64,000 bases of DNA from positions 242,334 through 306,333 of IMG/VR virus record IMGVR_UViG_3300035665_000001. The stretch is one strand, 5' to 3'. The translations under genes and the position numbers were made by a program. The notes beneath the pieces are model-generated. The model searched no databases and was not told the DNA's origin. It saw nothing but the letters and a program-made list of their open reading frames with translations. Within the stretch, counting starts at the first letter, position 1; the number at the start of each line of letters is the position of its first letter. Source of the stretch: a virus. Below are positions 43,664 to 51,103 of the stretch, piece by piece.

Positions 43664-44989
43664 ATGAATAAAAATAAAGAGTTAGAATTAGAATATTCTA
43701 TCAGTGGTTTTTGTGCGTCTTTTAGGTTAGGAACCCCATTTAAAGATTTTGAGGAAGGTATTTCCCGAAATCTTATTCCTGCATCACAATATCTCAAAGA
43801 TAAATTAAATGATCATGTTAAAATGTCTGGTCTTTTTAATGCTTTCACGGAAGAAACATTTGCAAATAGAGTTGAGGAATCTGGTCATAATTTCCAAGAT
43901 TTGTTTCCCGATAATATGTATGCTGATAGTGGTGGTTTACAGGTACTTACGCAAGGGAAGATGATTGATGCAGCAATGAAGAAAAAAATCTATACAACTC
44001 AAGCAAAATATGCAAATTATGCAATGAGTTTTGATGAGATGCCATTTAAAATGGTTGATGGACAAAAAATATATTTACCAGATAGAGTTTCGATATGTGG
44101 CACTATGGCTGGTGAAAATTTAAAAGAGCAGATTGAATTTTTTGATAGTATCGATTCCAAAACTAAAATTTTTCCAATTATTCAAGGATTGGGTCTCAAA
44201 GATATGAGTACCTATACCTTGAACATGTTGAATGTTTTAGATAAACAACAACTCAGTAAATTAGAATGTCTCGCCGTTGGTGGTATTCAGTCGGAATTTG
44301 AATTATTAGAACGATCGGTTAATATATATAAAATTGATGGGATACCAAAAAAAATTAAAAATCATTTTCACGTTTTGGGTGTAACAGGATTTAGAAAATT
44401 ATTGCCTATTATGATTGGTGCCAGAAATGGTTTACTTCCTGATATTGGAAGACTAAGTTTTGATTCAACCACATTTTCTAAAAGTTATTTGTTGGGCAAC
44501 ATACAACCAACATTGTCGGATATTAAAAAAGGTTCTCCAAAAAGAAGTTTGGGAAAAGTTAGAGACGCATTTGTGGAAGATTATTACCAGCAAATGTGGG
44601 ATTTTTGGAAAGATATTCCTGAAAATGTGTTTTATAGTGTTGAGGACATGATTGAACACAGTTGTTTTAATTCCAAAGGTTTAACTACAGCAGCACAACA
44701 ATATAAGGAGTTGGGTGCCGAACATGGTATCAAAACAATTACTCAAAAATATGTGTATGTATATTATAATACATTTAAATTCTTAGAAATTTTAGAAGGA
44801 TATTTAAAAAATGAAATAATCTTATCTGATTTTATGGGAAACTATAAACAATTGAGTTTATTACAGGCTTTAGAAGATGTTAAAAATACAAAAGATTTCG
44901 AACAATGGTATAGTTCGGTGAGAAAATCTACAAAGGTAGATAAAAAATCAGTTGATGATGGTGAATCAACTACCGACTTTTTATTTTAA
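43664..44989 (+). CDS. dpdA: DpdA-like DNA guanine transglycosylase, subtype A
   Basis: 441 residues of the Tgt/DpdA fold. MYADSGGLQV has the Asp88 that matches the general acid/base of Tgt (DSGGFQ), and LSFDSTTFSKSY has Asp267 in the place of the nucleophile. AMSFDEMP and HVLGVTGFRKLLP are shared with three paralogues here. The Cys-rich zinc site of tRNA enzymes is missing, as in DNA-acting DpdA. These enzymes swap guanine in DNA for a 7-deazaguanine base. Ends in a flexible tail closing with FLF. Closest local relative is the gene at 62152. Confidence 0.82.
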   Translation: MNKNKELELEYSISGFCASFRLGTPFKDFEEGISRNLIPASQYLKDKLNDHVKMSGLFNAFTEETFANRVEESGHNFQDLFPDNMYADSGGLQVLTQGKMIDAAMKKKIYTTQAKYANYAMSFDEMPFKMVDGQKIYLPDRVSICGTMAGENLKEQIEFFDSIDSKTKIFPIIQGLGLKDMSTYTLNMLNVLDKQQLSKLECLAVGGIQSEFELLERSVNIYKIDGIPKKIKNHFHVLGVTGFRKLLPIMIGARNGLLPDIGRLSFDSTTFSKSYLLGNIQPTLSDIKKGSPKRSLGKVRDAFVEDYYQQMWDFWKDIPENVFYSVEDMIEHSCFNSKGLTTAAQQYKELGAEHGIKTITQKYVYVYYNTFKFLEILEGYLKNEIILSDFMGNYKQLSLLQALEDVKNTKDFEQWYSSVRKSTKVDKKSVDDGESTTDFLF

Positions 44990-45026
44990 AATAACAATCC
45001 CACTTTAAAAGTTAATTATTAAAATT

Positions 45027-46583
45027 ATGACTAAAGCAACTAAATTTATAAGCGGAATTGAATTAGAATATGTCTCAGGTTCCTTCACAGGATTAATAAA
45101 AATACCAAACAAAAACAAGGAAATTGAAAAAGAAAACATTGCTGACGCATCAAAGTTAATTACTTTTATCCATAAAAAACTTAAAGGTTATTTTACATTG
45201 TCATCCTTATTCAACGCTTATCAAGAAGAAAAAGATGGTAAATTAATCAATGATAATGATAGATTTAATCATACCTCATTATATGCAGATAGTGGTGGAT
45301 TACAGGTAATCACCGCAGGTAAAACCATCAATGATGAGGTAAAAGAAAAAGTTTATAAAACTCAAGCAATGTATTGTGATTATGCTATGACATTCGATGA
45401 AATGCCTGTAAAAATTGTTAAGGAGTTAGCAACTGGTTCGGTTGCAGGTGCTGACGGTCAGGTATTCATAGATGAATTGATTTCGATTTCTGCAAAAAAA
45501 TCAGCAAAACATATACAGAAGCAGATAGATATGTTTGAAGAATTAAAAACAAACACTAAAATAATGCCTATTTTACACGGATACAGTGGTGAGACATTCA
45601 TTGAATATGCACAAACAATTTTAAATGAATTGCACCATATAGGGGATCATATTCAAGGTGTTGCCATTGCATCATTAAGAGGTCACGCAGACAATAAAGT
45701 TGGTATGATGAAAGTATTCGATTATGTACCCAAAGTTATCAATAGTGAAAAAATACCATCGGAGTATAAAAAACATGTGCATTTATTAGGTGTGGGTGCA
45801 CATCAACGATTACTACCTGCATTGATGATGGTTAAAAAGGGTATTTTACCTATTGAAAAACTATCATTTGATTCTACAAAAATTATGAAATCATACACTT
45901 ACGGTAAAGTTTTTCAATCTGTAGAGGAACTTATTAACCCAAAAAATTTTAATCCTGTGTTGACATTAAAAAAGTATGATGATAAAACACAACCAAACAT
46001 TAAACAATTCTACGAGAATGTACATAATTTATTTTTCGATTACGATGATTATGTTTTTTCAGATTGGGAAGATTTAGCGAAACATTCCCAGAATAATGGT
46101 GAACCTATTACTATGGGAAAACAATTTGAAAAGTATGGTGTGGAATATGAACGAAAATATTTATCACAGGTTCGGTATGCAACCATGTACCACATTTATA
46201 CGTTCTTGTCCGTTTGTGAGGCATATTTAGATGATGAATTAACCATTGAAAACATTATGGGGTATAATGATAGTATTTTGCACATATTTCAAAAATTTGA
46301 TTCTGTTAGTACACATGAGCAATTTGCTGAAGTATGTGATTATTTTTATACTACTGCGAAAACTGGCAGAACCGATTTAAGAATTGTAAAATGTAAAACA
46401 TTAAAAGAATTTGAGGAACGATTCGAACATAACCGGGTTGATAGTTATTTGGAACTGGGTATTGAAAAAGACGTAGAAATTCTAAATGAGGAATTAAAAA
46501 AACCATGGATAAAAACCTCAATGAAACGAGCAAAGGTAGTTGATTATTCGAATGAAATTCATCCCAGTGATGGATTGTTTTGA
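45027..46583 (+). CDS. dpdA: DpdA-like DNA guanine transglycosylase, subtype B
   Basis: 518 residues. Asp88 in LYADSGGLQV and Asp282 in LSFDSTKIMKSY keep both catalytic positions. The N-terminus (LEYVSGSFTGLIK) and SLFNAYQEEKDGK are shared with the gene at 60430 rather than with its neighbour at 43664, so it is a distinct subtype. Has an inserted segment after FDEMP (residues about 130-160). Ends in ...SDGLF. Follows subtype A after 37 bases, so the pair is probably coexpressed. Confidence 0.82.
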   Translation: MTKATKFISGIELEYVSGSFTGLIKIPNKNKEIEKENIADASKLITFIHKKLKGYFTLSSLFNAYQEEKDGKLINDNDRFNHTSLYADSGGLQVITAGKTINDEVKEKVYKTQAMYCDYAMTFDEMPVKIVKELATGSVAGADGQVFIDELISISAKKSAKHIQKQIDMFEELKTNTKIMPILHGYSGETFIEYAQTILNELHHIGDHIQGVAIASLRGHADNKVGMMKVFDYVPKVINSEKIPSEYKKHVHLLGVGAHQRLLPALMMVKKGILPIEKLSFDSTKIMKSYTYGKVFQSVEELINPKNFNPVLTLKKYDDKTQPNIKQFYENVHNLFFDYDDYVFSDWEDLAKHSQNNGEPITMGKQFEKYGVEYERKYLSQVRYATMYHIYTFLSVCEAYLDDELTIENIMGYNDSILHIFQKFDSVSTHEQFAEVCDYFYTTAKTGRTDLRIVKCKTLKEFEERFEHNRVDSYLELGIEKDVEILNEELKKPWIKTSMKRAKVVDYSNEIHPSDGLF

Positions 46584-46589
46584 AAATAT

Positions 46590-46597
46590 AGTATAAT
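46590..46597 (+). promoter_or_regulatory. AGTATAAT promoter element upstream of queE
   Basis: 44 bases before the ATG at 46641. Confidence 0.5.
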
Positions 46598-46640
46598 TTA
46601 AAATAACATAATATTAAAAATAAAAAATTGGAGTATTAAT

Positions 46641-47414
46641 ATGATGGCTTTAACTGAGGTTTTCTGCTCAATTCAAGGGGAAGGTAGTAGTGCAGGCAAC
46701 ATTTCAATTTTCATTAGATTTTCGGGATGCAACTTTCAATGTCCGGGTTTTGGAGTGGAATATACAAACCCAAAAACGGGTGAAACGAAAAGGGGATGTG
46801 ATAGTTTTTATTCGGTTGATCCAGCATTTAAAAAAACATGGGATTATGTTGAAACTTTTGAAGAAATTGTGGATCTTGTTGATGCAATTATGCCAAAATA
46901 TCCAAAGGCACTTTTAACAAAACCCGATATTGTTATTACAGGCGGGGAACCAACAATAGCTTGGAAAAATCCAGAATTTCAAAAGTTGTTGGCTTATTAT
47001 ATATCAAGAAACCATGAGGTAACTATTGAAACTAATGCAAGTTTATACATTGAATTTAAAAGAGAATATCAAAGAAAAGTTAAATTTTCAATGAGTGTTA
47101 AACTAGCTGTTAGTGGTGAACCAGAACATAAAAGAATTAATATAGATAATATTACCAATATCGTTGAAAATTCACCACAAAGTTATTTAAAATTTGTAGT
47201 AGGTAAAGATAACATTGAAGAAACTGAAAAAGAAATTGATAGTATCTTAAAAGAGATACCAGTTTATTGTACGGTTTTTGTTATGCCTCTTGGGGACAAT
47301 AAAACTAATTTAGAATATAATGCAAGGTCGGTGATAGAAATGGCACTTAAAAAAGGATTTACGTATTCTGACAGATTACATATTCGTATATGGAACAATG
47401 AGATGGCTAGGTAA
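46641..47414 (+). CDS. queE: 7-carboxy-7-deazaguanine synthase (QueE), phage variant
   Basis: 257 residues. VFCSIQGEGSSAG opens the QueE family, then the radical-SAM iron-sulfur cysteines: Cys30, Cys34 and, after an 18-residue insertion, Cys53 in RGCDSFYSV. In the usual enzyme the third Cys is two residues after the second; CDS here corresponds to the CDT of E. coli QueE. VITGGEP is present. It makes the 7-deazapurine core from carboxytetrahydropterin, feeding QueC. The genes for FolE and QueD are not in this window. Confidence 0.85.
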   Translation: MMALTEVFCSIQGEGSSAGNISIFIRFSGCNFQCPGFGVEYTNPKTGETKRGCDSFYSVDPAFKKTWDYVETFEEIVDLVDAIMPKYPKALLTKPDIVITGGEPTIAWKNPEFQKLLAYYISRNHEVTIETNASLYIEFKREYQRKVKFSMSVKLAVSGEPEHKRINIDNITNIVENSPQSYLKFVVGKDNIEETEKEIDSILKEIPVYCTVFVMPLGDNKTNLEYNARSVIEMALKKGFTYSDRLHIRIWNNEMAR

Positions 47415-47448
47415 AAACGGTAGTTTAAAAGAATTTTTTGGAAAAACT

Positions 47449-47823
47449 ATGAAAGGAATAATTACACAACTTAAAATGATTGAACTATCAATACTGGATA
47501 CATTATTCCTTTTTTTGATGACACTACTAGTTATTGGGTTGATTAACTGTGGAATATCGGTGCTTACATTTGGTGGTATAGTTTTAATATTTGGGGCATT
47601 TTTAACTTACAAGGGTCAAATATATCTTTCAGTTGCAACATACATTATTTCAGATTTGTGTTGGATATATAACGCATTTGAAAATAACGATCTTGTCGGT
47701 GTAACATTCATTTCTGTTGGAATATTTTTTGGCATTCTAGCAACATTTAAAATGAAGAATGGGCACATGGAAAAAGATTTAATTACTCGTAAAGTGAAAA
47801 CATCTAAGGTGAATAAAAAATGA
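47449..47823 (+). CDS. Membrane protein, 124 aa, three or four helices
   Basis: Start at 47449 (GGA eight bases upstream) is preferred to 47398, which would overlap queE. Hydrophobic helices span about residues 8-90, then a basic tail (KVKTSKVNKK). ISDLCWIYNAFENNDLVG recalls the end of small PnuC-like proteins. Function unknown. Confidence 0.55.
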   Translation: MKGIITQLKMIELSILDTLFLFLMTLLVIGLINCGISVLTFGGIVLIFGAFLTYKGQIYLSVATYIISDLCWIYNAFENNDLVGVTFISVGIFFGILATFKMKNGHMEKDLITRKVKTSKVNKK

Positions 47824-48209
47824 TTGATATTTCACAGATTATTAAAGAATTTGAAGCGTTGACGGTTGATGAGTTAGAACGTCAATTTCAACAATTTGGT
47901 CTCAATCCTATTCGAAAATCATCAACTATACTTGAAAAATTGTATGGAATAGAAAATTATTTAGATGCACTAACGTATATTTGTAATATTGTTGAATTGG
48001 AACTTCAAAATGGGAATATAGAGTTAATAGATGATATTTTGAATAAGTATAATCCAGAAAAATGTGATATAATAGTTTCCACAAACATTCTCAGATGTTG
48101 TTTTAGAATTAAAAATGAATTACCACATTGGGATAGCACATTATTAAATGTGAAAAATCATTTGAATTCATTGTGTTTAGATGTAGAAAATATTTTGTGT
48201 TGTGTTTAA
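47820..48209 (+). CDS. Hypothetical protein, 129 aa
   Basis: Overlaps the previous gene by ATGA. Soluble helical protein; no recognised motif. Confidence 0.5.
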   Translation: MIDISQIIKEFEALTVDELERQFQQFGLNPIRKSSTILEKLYGIENYLDALTYICNIVELELQNGNIELIDDILNKYNPEKCDIIVSTNILRCCFRIKNELPHWDSTLLNVKNHLNSLCLDVENILCCV

Positions 48210-48230
48210 AAAAGTGTAAAGAAGGTATTT

Positions 48231-48860
48231 ATGTGTAGTATAATAGGCTCATTTTCAAAAGATAAATTTAAAGAATTGGTATTATTAAACCAACATAGGG
48301 GAACATTCTCCTACTCATTTTTAGTATTAAACCCAAAAAAATTAAAAATTGACACCCTTAAACAGGATTTTGGTTCGTTTGACTTAAATAGTATTGATGA
48401 TGCTACTGATGGTTATTATTTAGGACATTGCCAGGCACCAACAGGGGGTTTAATCAAAGATAAAGACAGGATTCATCCTGCAAAAATAGATGATGTATTT
48501 TTGTTTCATAATGGAATTATTAAACAAAAGGATGTTACTCGATTAAAAATGGAGCATGAAACATATGTTGAGTGGGATACCAAATTGATGCTCATGGAAA
48601 TTAAAAAAAATGGACTTACACCAACTTTGAATACCATTGATGGCAGTTTTGCTTGTGTTTATGTTGATGGTCTAAAATTTAGAATTTTTAGAAGTGCAGC
48701 CGGAACCTTATTTGTTGATGATTGTGGCAATATAAGTTCTACCAAATTTGAAAATTCTAATAGAATTGAACAAGGAAACGTATTTGTGTTGGATCTGTTA
48801 AATAATACGATGATAACAGAAGATAAATTTGTTTCCAAATCATCACCTTATTTTTATTAA
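48231..48860 (+). CDS. Class II glutamine amidotransferase (Ntn), stand-alone
   Basis: 209 residues, starting MCSIIG so that Cys2 becomes the N-terminal nucleophile after Met removal. LGHCQAPTGG aligns with the GHTRxAT loop and LFHNGII with the HNG strand of class II amidotransferases. It provides ammonia from glutamine. Archaea and some phages fuse this domain to QueC to turn a nitrile (preQ0) into the amidine of archaeosine; here both exist as separate genes 7 kb apart. That link is inference. A GlmS- or AsnB-type synthetase domain is absent. Confidence 0.75.
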   Translation: MCSIIGSFSKDKFKELVLLNQHRGTFSYSFLVLNPKKLKIDTLKQDFGSFDLNSIDDATDGYYLGHCQAPTGGLIKDKDRIHPAKIDDVFLFHNGIIKQKDVTRLKMEHETYVEWDTKLMLMEIKKNGLTPTLNTIDGSFACVYVDGLKFRIFRSAAGTLFVDDCGNISSTKFENSNRIEQGNVFVLDLLNNTMITEDKFVSKSSPYFY

Positions 48861-48879
48861 ATTAACCGAGATTTTAATT

Positions 48880-49107
48880 ATGCATGTTAAATATAAGATA
48901 CTAGAATATATAGCATTGTTTGTTTTTATCGGTTTATTGCAAAATAAATTTCCCGATAATACCTGGTGGAGTAGCTGGGATTTTTACACGATTATTATTG
49001 CATCAATTATATACAATGGTGTTTGTAATTTGCAGAATAAGGTTAAAACGAACAAAACATTGGAGAATACCAAACTAGGTTCAAAATCTGAAAAATTTTC
49101 ACAATAA
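48880..49107 (+). CDS. Small membrane protein, 75 aa
   Basis: Start at 48880 preferred (CCGAG upstream) over 48829 inside the previous gene. Two hydrophobic helices (about residues 8-24 and 34-50) and a basic C-terminal tail. Role unknown. Confidence 0.5.
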   Translation: MHVKYKILEYIALFVFIGLLQNKFPDNTWWSSWDFYTIIIASIIYNGVCNLQNKVKTNKTLENTKLGSKSEKFSQ

Positions 49108-49129
49108 CACATAATATATGGGAGAAAAA

Positions 49130-50107
49130 ATGACTGATAACAAAGATATAAAAGAATCAAGCACAACAGAAAAAAAAGATGAAAAGGAAGATAATAAACC
49201 CACAGTGAGTTTTGGAACTGGTGGTGGACAAATTACTGCCGATTCACAGGAAAATGTTTCGGCTGGTGGAAATGTTTCTATTGATGGCACAATTGGTGGC
49301 GTAACTATTTCAGCAAATGCAGCAGGTGATACACATGCAAGTGCTGGGGTTGATGCAACTGATACATCGGTTGCATCAACTGCTGAAGTAGGAGTAAGTG
49401 CAACTTTAGGTATAAATGCGTCAGCACAGGTTGGTAATGTAACGATAGTAGGTGAAGAACATGTAAGTGCTACCGCAGATGCTGAAGCAAATGTGAGTGC
49501 AGGTTGGGATGGGCGTAATGCAAGTGTTACCGCAGAAGTTCAAGCGGGTGCAAGTGTTGAAATAGGTGCAAGTGTAGGCGTTACAACTGGAGATACCACT
49601 ATCACTCAAGAAGTACATGAGGGTGCAGAAGCAGAAGCTTATGCAGGTGGTACGGTTCAAGTAGGTAAAGATGGTGCAAGTGGTCATGCAGGTGCAATTG
49701 CAGGTGTAAGTGTTGGTGTGGGTGAAACTACTACCGTTGGTGATAGTCATGGTAATGCTGCGTCTGCAGGTGCAGGTGTTAGTATTGGGGCACAAGTTGG
49801 TGCAGAAGTTGAAGGTGGTGCCACTATGAAGGATGGTGTGGCAACTGTTGGTGTTGGGGGTGAAGTTGAATTATTGGCAGGTGTTGAAATTAATGCCAGT
49901 GTCAGTGTTGATACCAAACCTATTCAACAAGCGGCAGTTACTGCAGCAAATGAAACCGTGGGTGTTGTTAATAATATTGTTAATGAGGCTCCTGCGGTGG
50001 TTAATACTGTTGAAAATAAAACTGTTGAAGTAGTTAATACTGTGAGTAATGGTGTTAGTGATGTTGGTAAAAAAATTGGTAATGCCTTAAATCCTTTCCA
50101 TTGGTAA
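49130..50107 (+). CDS. Gly/Ala/Val repeat protein, 325 aa, likely beta-solenoid
   Basis: ATG at 49130 with GGGAG upstream is preferred to 49118, whose codons contain that site. After a charged leader (about 35 residues), residues 40-270 alternate Val, Ala, Gly, Thr and Ser in short beta-like periods (for example VSAGGNVSIDGTIGG), almost without aromatic or Cys residues. The last 50 residues form a helix-like NxV repeat and end in NALNPFHW. Could be an adhesin, a virion decoration or an ice-binding-like solenoid. It is followed by a strong terminator. Confidence 0.6.
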   Translation: MTDNKDIKESSTTEKKDEKEDNKPTVSFGTGGGQITADSQENVSAGGNVSIDGTIGGVTISANAAGDTHASAGVDATDTSVASTAEVGVSATLGINASAQVGNVTIVGEEHVSATADAEANVSAGWDGRNASVTAEVQAGASVEIGASVGVTTGDTTITQEVHEGAEAEAYAGGTVQVGKDGASGHAGAIAGVSVGVGETTTVGDSHGNAASAGAGVSIGAQVGAEVEGGATMKDGVATVGVGGEVELLAGVEINASVSVDTKPIQQAAVTAANETVGVVNNIVNEAPAVVNTVENKTVEVVNTVSNGVSDVGKKIGNALNPFHW

Positions 50108-50131
50108 TTTTAAGGTATTACTATATGTTTT

Positions 50132-50159
50132 AAAAAGTGCTCTTACGAGCACTTTTTTT
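50132..50159 (+). terminator. Strong Rho-independent terminator
   Basis: AAAAAGTGCTC-TTAC-GAGCACTTTTTTT: 11-bp stem, tetraloop, T run. Confidence 0.92.
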
Positions 50160-50197
50160 GCAAAAACTATTTACATCACACAACAAATAAAGTACAA

Positions 50198-50345
50198 TAT
50201 AATATACTCGATATATTTTCAAAATGTAAAGGGTATGAAACATTATACCAGTTTAAAAGTAAGCAATTTAATAGGAGGAAGAGAAAATAGGGGTTTACCC
50301 GTGCTTACCTCACCCGTATATTGAACGGGGGTGTTTCTCTCATAA
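50198..50345 (+). ncRNA. Candidate structured RNA with interleaved stems (pseudoknot)
   Basis: A TATAAT element at 50198-50203 is followed by about 140 bases with no gene and much secondary structure. A hairpin GGTAT/ATACC lies at 50232-50249. GTAAGCA (50259-50265) pairs with TGCTTAC (50102+200 = 50302-50308 region). AGAGAAA (50280-50286) pairs with TTTCTCT (50334-50340). Between them stand GGG-TTTA-CCC (50291-50300) and CACCCGT...ACGGGGGTG (50311-50333). The two long pairings interleave, so they form a pseudoknot or are alternatives. AGGAGG (50273-50278) is not followed by a start codon. Pairings are by eye. Confidence 0.5.
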
Positions 50346-50349
50346 TGTG

Positions 50350-51036
50350 ATGAATTTAAAAATTACTGAAGACCAATTCAACATTTTGAAAAAATATGTA
50401 ATCTCGGAATATATTTTTGGTTCATGGTTACATAAAACAAATACAGTGAATTCCGATAAAGATGTTCTATTGATTTTAGATGATATTTTTGTATCTGATA
50501 GGATATATCCAAACATTCATTGTTTTCAATATGATGATGTGAAAAACAACATTCAATGGATGTTAACAACGGAAAGTACATTTAATAAAAACCTATTATC
50601 AGGAGAATCTAACATTTTTGCCGAATTGGTTTTATTTTCAGAATTCTCTAAATTTAATGATAAGTTATTGACGTGTAGAACGGTTAAAATTATTAAAGGG
50701 TTCATTGGGCGAGCAAAATTTGATTTGAAATTATTAGGTACTAGTAAAGACAAAAAGAATCGTAAAGCGTTTCATATTTCGAGATGTTTGTATATTGCAG
50801 AATGTCTGTTGGATAACAAACTACCAGATTTAAATTTGATTGGATGTTACTCAGATCTTGACAAAGATGCGTTGAGTGCTATGGAACTTAATCTACGAAA
50901 TAAATGTGTCGAATTGTATGAAAAAAATGAGTTGCATTGGTATCCTGTTTTATCTATCAATAATCAACATGATGAATTAAATGAATTGGATGAAATGTTG
51001 GCGGCGGCAAATAATTTAAAAGAATTTAATTATTGA
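50350..51036 (+). CDS. Polymerase-beta-type nucleotidyltransferase, 228 aa
   Basis: YIFGSWLHKTNTVNSDKDVLLIL near residue 20-43 is the GS...DxD motif, with a helical domain after it (IKGFIGRAKFDLKLLG; HISRCLYIAECLL) as in RlaP-like enzymes. ATG at 50350 or GTG at 50347. No normal ribosome site: the structured RNA region ends 10 bases upstream, so translation may depend on it. Confidence 0.65.
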   Translation: MNLKITEDQFNILKKYVISEYIFGSWLHKTNTVNSDKDVLLILDDIFVSDRIYPNIHCFQYDDVKNNIQWMLTTESTFNKNLLSGESNIFAELVLFSEFSKFNDKLLTCRTVKIIKGFIGRAKFDLKLLGTSKDKKNRKAFHISRCLYIAECLLDNKLPDLNLIGCYSDLDKDALSAMELNLRNKCVELYEKNELHWYPVLSINNQHDELNELDEMLAAANNLKEFNY

Positions 51037-51062
51037 TTGTAGTATCATTTACTTCATTTTAT

Positions 51063-51070
51063 AGTATAAT
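51063..51070 (+). promoter_or_regulatory. AGTATAAT promoter element
   Basis: 34 bases before the ATG at 51104. Confidence 0.5.
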
Positions 51071-51103
51071 ACCTTTTCTAAAACGATAATAGGTATTAAA
51101 CAT

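Noticed and set aside
48237-48244. AGTATAAT promoter octamer
   Set aside because: It is within the codons for Cys-Ser-Ile-Ile at the start of the amidotransferase, where the conserved protein motif explains the sequence.
49421-49795. Thr/Cys-rich minus-strand frame
   Set aside because: It is the complement of the Gly/Ala repeat protein and its composition follows from that.
50259-50340. Self-cleaving HDV-like ribozyme
   Set aside because: The strand order fits, but there is no catalytic C in the P4-P2 junction, no pairing for P1.1 and the P1-P2 junction is too long. Kept only as a structured RNA.
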